Origin: Gaiellasilicea sp963802765
GTDB lineage: Bacteria > Actinomycetota > Thermoleophilia > Gaiellales > Gaiellaceae
Direction of reading: 5' to 3'
NCBI GenBank assembly: GCA_963802765.1
Contig: CAWDJZ010000007.1
Coordinates: forward strand, 124,001-188,000
Length of the DNA stretch: 64,000 nt
Below the pieces are notes generated by a model. That model was not told the origin of the DNA. It was given only the letters and a program-made list of their open reading frames with translations, and searched no databases. The position numbers and the translations under genes were made by a program. This document shows positions 24,035-33,339 of this stretch, piece after piece; position 1 is the stretch's first letter, and each line of letters opens with the position of its first letter.

Positions 24035-24598
24035 ATGGACGCAGTGCTCTGGATCGTGCTCGCCGTCGTTGTGCTGGCGGCGATCGCGTTGATCGCGTGG
24101 GCCGTCGACCGCAAGCGGCGGACCTCGCATTTGCAGGATCGCTTCGGCTCCGAGTACGACCGGACGGTCGAGTCCACGGACGACCGCCGCGAGGCCGAGC
24201 GCGAGCTCCGCGAGCGGGAGCAGCGGCACGACGAGCTCGACATCAAGCCGCTGCCGGCTGCCTCCCGCGACCGCTACGCGGACGAGTGGGAGCACGTGCA
24301 GGCGCGCTTCGTCGACGACCCGGAAGGGGCGGTCGGCGACGCCGACCGGCTCGTCAAACGGGTAATGGGCGAGCGCGGCTATCCGACCGACGACGACTTC
24401 GAGCGGCGTGCCGCAGACGTCTCGGTCGACTACCCGGACGTCGTCGAGAACTACCGCGAGGGCCACGGGCTCTGGCACCGCTACCGCTCGAGTGACGGGA
24501 ACGGCGACACCGAGGATCTTCGCCAGGCGATGGTCCACTTCCGCCGGCTCTTCGTCGAGCTGCTCGAGCCTGAGCAGGTCGAGGAAGGGGTGCGCTGA
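24035..24598 (+). CDS. Membrane-anchored hypothetical protein, paralogue of next gene
   Basis: One N-terminal helix (LWIVLAVVVLAAIALIAWAV) then a charged region (HLQDRFGSEYDRTVES, REAERELREREQRHDELD) and a C-terminal domain RDRYADEWEHVQARFVDDPE, GAVGDADRLVKRVMGERGYP. The last part DTEDLRQAMVHFRRLFVELL is shared in pattern with the downstream gene. This type is common in actinobacteria, next to stress genes; no function is established here. Confidence 0.7.
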   Translation: MDAVLWIVLAVVVLAAIALIAWAVDRKRRTSHLQDRFGSEYDRTVESTDDRREAERELREREQRHDELDIKPLPAASRDRYADEWEHVQARFVDDPEGAVGDADRLVKRVMGERGYPTDDDFERRAADVSVDYPDVVENYREGHGLWHRYRSSDGNGDTEDLRQAMVHFRRLFVELLEPEQVEEGVR

Positions 24599-24599
24599 C

Positions 24600-24953
24600 A
24601 TGGCCGACGATCGCCTGACGACCGCCGATCTGGTCAAGAATTCCGACGATGACGCGGAGGGCCGCGCCGACGACGACACGGCGCGCGAGCCGTTGTTCGC
24701 CGGCGAGGACGCCGAAAGCCTCCGTGCCCGCTGGCTGGAGGTGCAGGCGGCGTTCGTCGACGAGCCGCAGCAGGCCGTCAAGGATGCCGACAGCCTCGTC
24801 GCCGACCTCATGCAGCGGCTGGCCGAGACGTTCTCGCAGGAGCGCTCGAACCTCGAGTCGCAGTGGGACTCGGGGGAGGACGCTTCGACCGAGGACCTGC
24901 GGGTCGCGCTGCAGCGCTACCGCTCGTTCTTCGACCGGCTGCTTTCCGCCTGA
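24600..24953 (+). CDS. Small acidic hypothetical protein, paralogue of previous gene
   Basis: About 117 residues, acidic N-terminus (KNSDDDAEGRADDD) and a domain LRARWLEVQAAFVDEPQQAV, KDADSLVADLMQRL, STEDLRVALQRYRSFFDRLL. It lines up with the C-terminal half of the upstream protein (W-x2-VQA-FVD-P--AV-DAD-LV, and TEDLR-A---YR-F---LL), so both come from a duplication; only the first has a membrane anchor. ATG overlaps nothing but follows the stop by one base. Followed by a strong terminator. Confidence 0.7.
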   Translation: MADDRLTTADLVKNSDDDAEGRADDDTAREPLFAGEDAESLRARWLEVQAAFVDEPQQAVKDADSLVADLMQRLAETFSQERSNLESQWDSGEDASTEDLRVALQRYRSFFDRLLSA

Positions 24954-24960
24954 ACGAGCC

Positions 24961-24993
24961 CGGGCGTGCCGGAGCGAGCCTCCGGCACGCCCG
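24961..24993. terminator. Strong hairpin after the paralogous pair
   Basis: Perfect 14-base arms CGGGCGTGCCGGAG and CTCCGGCACGCCCG with a CGAGC loop, directly after the stop at 24953 and before hppD. No T-run; likely a GC-type terminator or stabilising 3' end. Confidence 0.7.
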
Positions 24994-25030
24994 TCCGAAG
25001 CCGCGCCCGAGGCGCTGTAACATCCGCGCG

Positions 25031-26131
25031 ATGGGCGAGCGCGACTTCATGCCGCTCGACGGCTGGGATCACGTCGAGCTCTGGGTGGGGAACGCCAAGC
25101 AGGCCGCGTACTGGTACGAGCATGCCCTCGGGTTCGATCGGGTCGCCTATGCGGGCCCCGAGACGGGTGTTCGCGACCGGGCCTCATACGTCCTCCAGCA
25201 GGGCGAGATCCGGTTCGTGCTGACGAGCGGCGTCCGTGCCGACAGCGAGATCGTCCGCTTCGCCGCCTCGCACGGCGACGGCGCCAAGGACGTCGCGCTC
25301 CAGGTGCCCGATGCACGTCAGGCCTATCGCGAGGCAATCCAGCGCGGCGCGCGGGGGATCCGCGAGCCGGAGTGGGTCCAGGACGAGCACGGCCGCGTCG
25401 AGCTCGCCACGATCGCGACCTACGGCGAGAACGTGCACACCTTCGTGAACCGGGCCGAGTACACCGGCCCGTACCTGCCCGGCTATGTCTCGCTCGCTCC
25501 GAACGGGCAGCCGAGCCAGGGGGTCGGGCTCATCGCGATCGACCACGTCGTCGGCAACGTCGAGCTCGGGCGCATGAACCACTGGGTCGAGTTCTACGAG
25601 CGGGTCTTCGGGATGACCAACATCGTCCACTTCGGCGACGACCAGATTCAGACCGAGTACTCGGCGCTGATGAGCAAGGTGATGGCGGACGGGAGCGGCA
25701 AGATCAAGTTCCCGATCAACGAGCCGGCGCAGGGAAAGCGCAAGAGTCAGATCGAGGAGTACCTCGAGTTCAACGGTGGCCCCGGCGTGCAGCACATCGC
25801 ACTCCAGAGCGAGGACATCGTCCGCACGATCGAGGCGCTGAAGGACCGCGGCGTCCTCTTCCTCGACACCCCCGAGGCGTACTACGAGGATGTCGAGGGC
25901 CGCGTCGGCGAGATCGCCGAGGACTACGGCGACCTGAAACGGCTCCGGATCCTCGCCGACCGCGACGAGGACGGCTACCTGCTCCAGATCTTCACGAAGA
26001 CGGCACAGGACCGGCCGACGCTCTTCTTCGAGGTGATCGAGCGGCACGGCGCGACGACGTTCGGCGAGGGCAACTTCAAGGCGCTCTTCGAGTCGATCGA
26101 GCGCGAACAGGCCCTCCGCGGAAACCTCTAA
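25031..26131 (+). CDS. hppD: 4-hydroxyphenylpyruvate dioxygenase
   Basis: Fe(II) dioxygenase converting 4-hydroxyphenylpyruvate to homogentisate in tyrosine breakdown. Two VOC repeats; iron ligands are His of IAIDHVVGNVELG, His of GPGVQHIALQSEDI and Glu of PTLFFEVIERHG, all present. GWDHVELWVGNAKQAAYWYE is the N-terminal repeat. C-terminal EGNFKALFESIEREQ is standard. About 366 residues. ATG at 25031 is chosen by homology. The FAH-family and homogentisate dioxygenase genes lie within 8 kb. Confidence 0.96.
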   Translation: MGERDFMPLDGWDHVELWVGNAKQAAYWYEHALGFDRVAYAGPETGVRDRASYVLQQGEIRFVLTSGVRADSEIVRFAASHGDGAKDVALQVPDARQAYREAIQRGARGIREPEWVQDEHGRVELATIATYGENVHTFVNRAEYTGPYLPGYVSLAPNGQPSQGVGLIAIDHVVGNVELGRMNHWVEFYERVFGMTNIVHFGDDQIQTEYSALMSKVMADGSGKIKFPINEPAQGKRKSQIEEYLEFNGGPGVQHIALQSEDIVRTIEALKDRGVLFLDTPEAYYEDVEGRVGEIAEDYGDLKRLRILADRDEDGYLLQIFTKTAQDRPTLFFEVIERHGATTFGEGNFKALFESIEREQALRGNL

Positions 26132-26135
26132 CGCA

Positions 26136-26205
26136 TCTAGCGACCTGGCCGGCTGCGCCTCCCGGCCGGCAAAGCCGGCCACCGGCGCAGCCCAGGGACG
26201 CTAGA
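26136..26205. repeat. Large GC-rich inverted repeat after hppD
   Basis: A 70-base structure. Outer arms TCTAGCG and CGCTAGA, middle arms GGCTGCGCC and GGCGCAGCC, inner arms GGCCGGC and GCCGGCC with AAA between. The 23-base inner part 26148-26170 recurs exactly at 47120-47142 in another hairpin. Probably a repeat element that also ends hppD transcription. Confidence 0.65.
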
Positions 26206-26236
26206 GGGGCCCGAGCCAAGCCTTAACCTTCGCGGC

Positions 26237-27575
26237 ATGACGCCGCAGCGGCGGACCGCGCTCGTCTCGATCGCAGCGGCGGCGACGCTCGTCGCGCTCA
26301 AGCTCGTCACCGGCCTCGCGAGCGGCAGCCTCGGGTTCATCTCGGAGGCGCTCCACTCTGGCACCGACCTCGTCGCCGCCCTGCTCACGTTCTTCGCGAT
26401 CGGCGTCGCGGGACGGCCGGCGGACGAGCGGCACCAGTACGGGCACGGGAAGGCCGAGCATCTTGCCGCGCTGGGCGAGGCGACCGTGCTCGCGCTCGTC
26501 AGCGTCGCGGTGGCCGTGCTCGCCGTCGCCAGGCTCACGGGCGCCGCGGAGCACTCGCTCGACCCGGCCTGGTGGGTCTTCGCCGTCGCCGTGGTCGTTC
26601 TGGCGATCGACCTCTCCCGCACGGTGATCTCGCTCCGGACCGCCCGGCGCTTCAACAGCGAGGCGCTGCGGTCGAACGCGCTCCACTTCGCCAGCGACTT
26701 CGCCGGCACGCTGGCCGTACTCGCCGGGCTCGTCGCGGCGGCTGCGGGCTTCCCGGAGGGCGATTCGCTCGCGGCGCTCTTCGTCGCTGCGCTCGTGCTC
26801 CTGGCTGCGGGGCGCCTCATCCGGCGCAATGTCGACGTGCTCATGGACCGTGCGCCGGCCGACGCCGAGGAGGCCGCACGGGCGGCGATCGCACGGATCG
26901 AGCCGCCCGTCTCGGTCTCCCGGCTCCGCCTGCGCCAGGCGGCAGGCCGGACGTTCGCGGACGTCGTCATCTCGGTCTCGCCCGGAGCGGCGGTCGGCCA
27001 GGGCCATGCCGCCGCGGACCGGGTCGAGGCCGCTCTGGCGCGCGCCCTGCCCGAGAGCGACGTCGTCGTGCACGTGGAGCCGGCCGTCGACCGCGCCGCC
27101 GCTGCGCGAGCGTGCGCACGCCGCCGCGCTCACCGTTCCGAGCGTGCGCGAGATCCACAACCTGAGTCTCGTCTCGCTCGACGGCGTCACGGAGCTCTCG
27201 CTGCACCTGAAGCTGCCGGGCGACCTGCCGCTCGAGGAGGCGCATGACATCGCCGAGCAGCTCGAGCGTGCGATCGTCCACGCCGTACCCGAGATCTCGT
27301 CGGTCCAGACCCACCTCGAGCCGCTCGCCGAGGCCGGGGCAGGGGAGGAGGTGGAGACGGCCGAGCTGGCGGCCGCGGTCGAGCGGGCTGCAGGCGGCCC
27401 GCCGCGTGAGCTACGGCTCCTTCGTACCGAACAGGGAGTCGTCGCGTTCGTGACACTCGGGCTCGACCCGGCGACGACGCTCTCCGACGCGCACGCCCGT
27501 GCGAGCGAGGTCGAGGAGCGCCTGCGCCGCGCGCGGCCCGACGTCGCCGATGTGATCGTCCATACCGAGCCGTGA
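26237..27575 (+). CDS. Cation diffusion facilitator with three cytosolic dimerisation domains, frameshifted
   Basis: Metal/proton antiporter. Six helices carry the two HxxxD metal sites (LHSGTDLVAALLT and LHFASDFAGT) and the HQYGHGKAEHLAALGE motif after helix three. Three consecutive ferredoxin-like cytosolic domains follow: SVSRLRLRQAAGRTFADVVI, VREIHNLSLVSLDGVTELSL and PRELRLLRTEQGVVAFVTLG. Most family members have one. At about 27100 the frame changes (DRAA, then LRERAHAAALTVPSV), a one-base indel between domains one and two. Downstream FAH-family gene overlaps by GTGA. The metal is not predictable. Confidence 0.82.
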
Positions 27576-28186
27576 GGTTGTGCATGTTCTCCCCGGCCGA
27601 GGCCGAGCTCGAGCGCGGCTGGCCCGGCCGCATCGTCGGCGATACCGTCGTTCAGCTCGCCGCGCAGACGCTGCAGGCCTTCTTCACCGGCGGCTCTGCG
27701 TCGCGCGAGCACGCCCAGTACCCGCTGGCGGACGTGCTGCTCCGTGCCCCCGTGCTCGAGCCGCCGGCTGTCAGGCTCTTCGACGGCCCGGACGCGTTCG
27801 TGTTTGCGAACCCGGCCGCGATCCGGTCGCCGGGAGCGTTCGTGACCCGCCCCCACGGCCCGCTCGACGTCGCCACGCGGCTGGCGGCGTTGATCGGGTT
27901 CGACGGCGAGATCGCGGGCTTCACCGGGCTCGCCGAGTTCCGCGCGCCGGAGCTTGGGCCGCCGAAGGACCGCGACTTCGCCCTCGTGCTCGGGCCGGTC
28001 GTGGAGACGGACCTGGCCGGCGGGCCCGAGTGGGATTCGGCGCGCCTGCTTGCCTCGGCGAACACACACCTACGACCGGGCGACGTGCTCGGCGGCCCGG
28101 TGCTCGAGCTGCGGGAGAACGTCGAGAGCGGCCCGATCGAGCTCACCTTCGCCGGCCTCGGCCCGCTGCACGCGACGGTGGCCTGA
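27572..28186 (+). CDS. Fumarylacetoacetate hydrolase-family protein
   Basis: Compact FAH-fold protein of about 204 residues. AQYPLADVLLRAPVLEPPAV matches the FAH N-domain end, FVFANPAAIRSPGAFVTRPHG the entrance loop, RLAALIGFDGEIAGFTGLAEFRA the metal-site region, and PGDVLGGPVLELRENV with GPIELTFAGLG the C-terminal beta roll. Being close to hppD and hmgA it could split fumarylacetoacetate or maleylacetoacetate, but some metal ligands are not clear and it is shorter than usual, so substrate is only inferred. GTG at 27572 or ATG at 27584. Confidence 0.65.
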   Translation: MRLCMFSPAEAELERGWPGRIVGDTVVQLAAQTLQAFFTGGSASREHAQYPLADVLLRAPVLEPPAVRLFDGPDAFVFANPAAIRSPGAFVTRPHGPLDVATRLAALIGFDGEIAGFTGLAEFRAPELGPPKDRDFALVLGPVVETDLAGGPEWDSARLLASANTHLRPGDVLGGPVLELRENVESGPIELTFAGLGPLHATVA

Positions 28187-28249
28187 CACCCAATCGGCCG
28201 AATACGGTCCTCAGGGTCCCAGCTACGGCAGCCGTCGCTCGAGCGATGT

Positions 28250-31200
28250 GACGGTGTGAGCCCTGCGTCGGTGCGGCCACGGTCTCGGTTGGGGCGCCGT
28301 CGACGGCATCGCGGGCCCGGTCGCGCGCCTGGATCATGTCGGCACCGCGCGCCGAGCATCCGGTGAGCGCCTGGCCCGCCGGTCAGCGTGTCGTCGCCGA
28401 GCGCTCCGTAGACGCTGTCGTTGCCGCGCCCACCCTCGACGGTGTCCCGACCGGCGCCGCCCCAGACGGCGTCGTTACCGAGGCCGAGCGTGATGCGGTC
28501 GTTGCCGGGGCCGGCACAGACGAAGTCGTCACCCGACCCCATCTCGACCTGGTTCGTGCCCATGCCCGTGAACACCTTGTCGCGTCCCGGCCCTGCGTCG
28601 AACGTGTTCCGGCCGGCATCACCGAGGAGGAGGTCGGTGCCCGACCCGCCGGAGAGCTCGTCATCTCCCGGCCCGCCGACGACCGTGTCGTTGCCGGCAC
28701 CGCCGGAGAGCGTCTCGTGCCAGGGCCGCCGTAGATGACGTCGTCGCCGCCGCGGGCGTCGATCGTGTCGTTGCCGCCGCGGCCGCAGATGACGTCGTTC
28801 CGGAGGTGCCCTGGATCCTGTCGTCGCCCGGGGTGCCGACGGTCGTGCAGCGCGCGTTGCCGGCGGCGAGCGGCTCGACCTGCACGGTCGCGGTGGCGCG
28901 GTTGTCGGCCGGCGTCGGATCGGACGTCGCGGCGGCGACCGTGGCGGTGTTGTCGTACGTTCCGGTCTGGACGGCGATGACGGTGATCGTCACGCGGGCG
29001 GTGGCGCCTGCGGCGAGGCTGCCGAGAGCGCAGCTGACGGTCTGCGCGGACAGCGGGCAGGTGCCCTGCGAGGCGCGTGGCGCCGGTGAGCAGGAACCCG
29101 GTGGGCAGCGTGTCGGAGACCTGAACCCCCGGCGCCGGGAGACCGCCGCCGTTCGAGACCTCGATCGTGTAGGTGAACGGAGTACCCACCGTCGGCGCTG
29201 CGGGGGTGGCGCGCTTCGAGACGGTGAGGTCGAACGGCAACGGCGGAGGCGGCGCTACCGAGAGCTCGGCGGCGGCAGTGTTGTCCGACGGGTTCGGATC
29301 GGCCACGGAAGATCCCGCCGTCGCACTGTTCGTGACGGTGCTGCCGATCAAGCTGGGCTGGGCGCGCACCGTGATCTCGAGGTCCCGGCTCTCGCCGGGG
29401 GCCAGCGTGCCGACGGTGCAGGTGACGGTCTGGCCGGCGGCCGTGCAGCCGGCGCTACCGCTGACGAACTCGACACCGGCCGGCAGCGTGTCCACGACCT
29501 GCACGGCCGTGGCGTCCTGCGGCCCGCCGTTCCGCACCGTCAGCTGGAACGTCACGTTCGTGCCCGCCTGCACCGGCGCCGACGGCCCGGTCTTGGTCAG
29601 CGACAGGTCCGCGAGCGGCGGCCGGTGCGATCGGCGTGAACGAGACCAGAGCGTCGTTGTTGATGAAGTCGGGCTCGAAGCTGAAGACCCCGGTGAATGG
29701 GAGGGTGTTACTCGAGAGCGCGAGGTTGTCGACCTGGGTGCCGGCGCTGTCGGGCGCCAGCGTGCTCTGGATCGTGATCACGCGGTCCTCGCCGGGGCCG
29801 AGCTGGGGGATCTCGCAGAACACGATCGGGGACCCCGGGGTGGAAGCCGCTGGCTCTCCCTGGTCGGGTCGTACTGACAGACGCCGGTCCCTCCGGAGAT
29901 CGAGATCGCAGTCGGGGGCTTCTGCAGCGCGTCCGGGAGGATGTCGGCCACCACCAGGTCCACCGTTCCGGGCCCGTCGCTGTGGAGGGTGAGCGTGTAG
30001 GTGACCGGGCCTCCTGCGACCGGCTGCGGCGGGCGCGAACGTCTTCGTGAGCGAGGTCTCGGCCCACGGCACCGTGGAGATCGCGGCCGACGCGCTGTTG
30101 TCGTCGGGGTTGATCTCGATGCCGACCGGGGCGGAGACGGTCGCCGTGTTGTTCAGCAGCGTGTTGGACGGATAGGTGTCGAAGCTATTCGCAATCGAGA
30201 GCTGTACGTCGATCGTTACCGGGGCCTGGTCTGGCGTGATCGTGCCGAGGTTGCAGACGGTCCCCGAGCAGGAGCCCTGCGAGGGGGTGATCGAATCGAG
30301 GAGGAGGGGTGCGTCGAATGTCTCCGCGAGCTGCACGTTGGCCGCGTCGGCGACGCCGTTGTTGGTCACCTCGATGCGATAGGTGATCGGGTCCAGGAAG
30401 TGGAGGTAGCCGACCGGCGTGAAGTCCGGCGTGCTGGTCACGACCTTCTCGACGTGCAGGTCGATCGCCGGCTCGCTCACGGCCCCGGCGTCGGTGAAGG
30501 AGTTGTTGTCGGGGTTGCCGTCGCTCGGCGCCTGCAGGGTCGCCGTGTTGCTGAGCTGCCCGGGTCCGCGCTCGGGCTGACGAGCACCGGGATCGAGATC
30601 GGCGGGTAGTCGCTGCCGGCGGCGAGCGCGTCGGAGCGCGTGCAGGTGACGGTTGTCCCCGCGGTCGTGCAGGCCCAGCCGGCACCGGTGGCTGGGCCGG
30701 TGAGGATCAGCCCGGGCGGCTCGATCGTGTCGGTGACCGTCACCAGCCCGGACGTCGGCCCCTCACCCACGTTGCCGACCGTGATCGTGTACGTGCTGGG
30801 CTGCCCGGGCGCCAGGTCCGGCGAATGCGACTTGCCGATCGCCAGATCGGGGACGAGCACGCTGCGTGATCGGCCGGAGCCGTCGCCACCGTGCTCGGAA
30901 CGTCGGTCGTCGCGGCCTGGAAGGCGAGCTCCGCGGTGTTCTCGATCGTGTCGCCTACGCGCAGCCCGGTCGTGGCGACCGTGACCTGGAAGCTCACCGT
31001 CGCGCTCGCGCCCGGGGCGAGCAGTGCCACCGGTCGTAGCCGTCGCGCCCGTGCCGAGGCGCACCACCACGCTGCCGCCGGCGAATGCGCCGAGATCGTC
31101 GCCGCCCGCGTCGGTCAGCGGCGCCCCGTTGAGCGTGGATGCTGCCCGGGACGAACACGGCCCCTGCCGGGATCAGGTCGCTGAACGTCGTGCCGGTCGC

Positions 31201-32387
31201 GCCGTCCTGGCCCGTGTTCTGCACGTTCACCGTGTACGTCAGCGTGTCGCCGAGATTCGCCGTGGCGGTGCTGACGGTCTTCGTCGCGATGATCCTGGGC
31301 GCGTACAGGTCGGTTGCGATCGTCACCACTCCCGGCTGGTAGACGTCGCCGCTGGTCGACAGCCGCACCTGCGTGCTCGTCTGCCCGTTGCCGAGCACGT
31401 TCGTCGTCCTGAACAGGTCGGCGTCGTAGCCGAGGTTGTTCTGGAAGCTCGGCTTCCGCGAGGTGACGAACGCGCCGGCGTTGGAGATCGTCGAGTTGAA
31501 AACGTTCGAGTTCGACGCCGAGGTCGCCGGTGGTCCCGGGTTGACGGCATTCGACAGCGCGGTGAATGCCCCGGACCCACCCTGGATCGCTGCGCGAGGT
31601 CGCCGGTCGGTCCCCAGATCCCCCTCGTAGGCGACGATCCCGACCGTCGACGTCACCGGGCCCGACAGCGGCGTCTGGAAGCCGCTCAGCGGGATCGTGA
31701 CCGCGGCTGCCGGAGACGGTCTGCATTCCGTCGAAGACCGAGAGGTTGCGGCTCGGGGCGGCCGGGTCCCCGTAGGCGACGACGAGCGCCCAGCCGCCGG
31801 ACTGCGCGTCGCTCAGCCCGGTGCCGAGCTGCACGTTCGCGGTCCAGTAGGTGCCCGCGCCGGCCGCCGTCGACGATCGACGTGACGTTCGACGAACCCC
31901 TGGTACTGCGTCGACGACGTCGTCGACCGGTGCTGGGGCGGTCAGCGTCGTGATAGCGTCGTGTCGCCCGGAGCCTTGAACTGGACCGTGTTGTTCGCGC
32001 CCGGGTTCGGCGCCGGCGACCCGCCGGTCGCCGGCGGTCAGCTTGCCGCCGAAGTACAGCCCGGCGAACAGCACCTTCGCCCCCGGCTGGCATCACCAGG
32101 TCCGCGGAGCTCGAGTCGAACGTCGCCGGATCGCTGTCGGCATCGATCCACGTCATCGTCCGGTTGTTGTTGTTGAGGCCCGTGCCCACACCGTTGCGGA
32201 CGTTCGCGCACGCGGCGAGCGAGTCCAGGCAGGACATGATCGAGTTGGCGGCGATCGTGATGTCGCCCTGCGTGTTGACGCTGAAGCGCGGGCCGAACGC
32301 TCGGTCCGCGGCGACGTCGGGCGGCACTCCACCGGCGACTGCGCAGAGCGCCAGAAGCACGAGCAGGCGAGTCCCGTACCTGGGCAC
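28250..32387 (-). pseudogene. Very large secreted DUF11/RTX surface protein gene, broken by many frameshifts
   Basis: Read on the minus strand from MPRYGTRLLVLLALCAVAGG (signal peptide). An N-terminal region (FSVNTQGDITIAANS, LFAGLYFGGKLTAGD) is followed by at least six DUF11 beta-sandwich repeats of the pattern TYTVNVQNTGQDGATGTTFS, TYRIEVTNNGVADAANVQL and LTVRNGGPQDATAVQVVDTL, then RTX calcium-binding nonapeptides (GGNDTIDARGGDDVIYGG, GDDFVCAGPGNDRITLG). The signal passes through all three frames about ten times, so restored length is near 1370 residues. Such proteins are cell-surface adhesins or stalks. The break density is much higher than elsewhere, so decay is possible, but sequence error in repetitive GC-rich DNA cannot be excluded. 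Confidence 0.7.
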
Positions 32388-32415
32388 GTTGCCCTGAGGA
32401 TAGAGACAAAAGGAA

Positions 32416-32988
32416 CTAAGGGGTTAGGCGGCGTGCGACGAGCGCCGCTCCCGCGAGGGGCGGCGTCAGTGCGGCCACCGTCACGAGCAGGAGCTGCCAC
32501 ATGGGAGGCGAGCCGGCGACCAGGTCGGCGCGGCGGAACGCGTGCACGGCGAGCAGGAGCACGGCGAGCCCGAGCGCGCAGCAAGCTGCGAGCGCGACTG
32601 CGGCATGCCGGACGAGCAACGCGCCGACGGCGAGCACGATCGCGGCCAAGTAACAGACTGTTGCAAAGTCGAAGAGCGTCTCGAGCCCGGCCGGCGCTTC
32701 GCCCTCCGGCCACGGAGCGGGCGGGATGTGCCGCTCGAGCCCCTGGACGAAGCCGAACACCGTGACGATGCCAAAGACAACGAAGAGCGCGGCGAGCCGC
32801 GGGTGCGGTCTCGGCGCGAGCGCGTTGAAGCGTGCGGCGACCTCCTCGGGCGTGCCGAACCGCGCCATCGCCTCATTGTCGCCGCCGTCGTCCAGCAGGT
32901 GCGCTTCCACCTCCGAGAGGATCCGGCGCCTGCGCCACGGGGAGACGCGGAGTTGCGCCGCGAGCTCGGCGAGGTAGTCGTCGATCAC
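32416..32988 (-). CDS. HAAS/DUF1700-type membrane protein downstream of PadR
   Basis: N-terminal helical domain VIDDYLAELAAQLRVSPWRR, RILSEVEAHLLDDGGDNEAM, ARFGTPEEVAARFNAL is the HAAS signalling domain found after PadR regulators. Four or so membrane helices follow (LAALFVVFGIVTVFGF, FATVCYLAAIVLAVGALLV, AACCALGLAVLLLAVHAF, MWQLLLVTVAALTPPLAGAA). GTG start overlaps the PadR stop. The TVCYLA part of helix two is encoded by a copy of the family A palindromic repeat, so the repeat sits inside a working reading frame. Confidence 0.75.
   Translation of the reverse strand: MIDDYLAELAAQLRVSPWRRRRILSEVEAHLLDDGGDNEAMARFGTPEEVAARFNALAPRPHPRLAALFVVFGIVTVFGFVQGLERHIPPAPWPEGEAPAGLETLFDFATVCYLAAIVLAVGALLVRHAAVALAACCALGLAVLLLAVHAFRRADLVAGSPPMWQLLLVTVAALTPPLAGAALVARRLTP
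32644..32662. repeat. Family A repeat half inside a coding sequence
   Basis: GGCCAAGTAACAGACTGTT is identical over 19 bases to the element at 35744-35762, then diverges where the second arm would continue (TTGCAAAG instead of TTACTTGG). Translated in frame on the minus strand as part of a membrane helix. Confidence 0.75.
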
Positions 32989-33293
32989 GCCACGACCGCC
33001 TCGACTGCGCGCGCGAACGTTCGCCACTCCTCGCGCCGGCGGGCGAGCTCCCGCCGCCCGCTCCGCGTGAGCGAGTAGACGCGGCGACGGCGGCCGGACT
33101 CGGTCGACCAGCGGCTCGCGACCAGGCCAGCCGCCTCGAGCCGGTGCAGCGCGGGGTAGACGGTTCCCTCGGGCAGCTCGAACCCGCCGCGGCGCCGCAG
33201 CTGCCTCGACACGGCATAGCCGTGGAGCGGCTCGTCCGCGAGCACCGACAGCAACAGCAGGTCGAGGTGGCCCTTCAGCTGCTCCGCCTTCAT
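32985..33293 (-). CDS. PadR-family transcriptional regulator
   Basis: Winged-helix regulator of about 102 residues: LKGHLDLLLLSVLADEPLHG, YAVSRQLRRRGGFELPEGTV, YPALHRLEAAGLVASRWSTE, RRRVYSLTRSGRRELARRRE. The YPALHRLE-GLV wing is diagnostic of PadR. It is the first gene of an operon with the HAAS membrane protein, and a palindrome overlaps its ATG, suggesting autorepression. The broken surface-protein gene lies 28 bases after the HAAS gene on the same strand and may be its target. Confidence 0.9.
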   Translation of the reverse strand: MKAEQLKGHLDLLLLSVLADEPLHGYAVSRQLRRRGGFELPEGTVYPALHRLEAAGLVASRWSTESGRRRRVYSLTRSGRRELARRREEWRTFARAVEAVVA

Positions 33294-33311
33294 ACCTAGC
33301 GATTCTAGGTA
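33293..33311 (-). promoter_or_regulatory. Probable PadR operator overlapping the padR start
   Basis: Perfect inverted repeat TACCTAG (33293-33299) and CTAGGTA (33305-33311), five bases apart; one arm includes the last base of the start codon. Position at the 5' end of the gene fits repression by its own product and a leaderless or very short leader mRNA. Confidence 0.6.
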
Positions 33312-33339
33312 ACGCGCACGCAGGGCGCAAGTCCGGCGC

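Noticed and set aside
28187..29640. Plus-strand coding frames across the DUF11/RTX region
   Set aside because: They lack protein motifs, whereas the minus strand gives DUF11 and RTX repeats in all segments.
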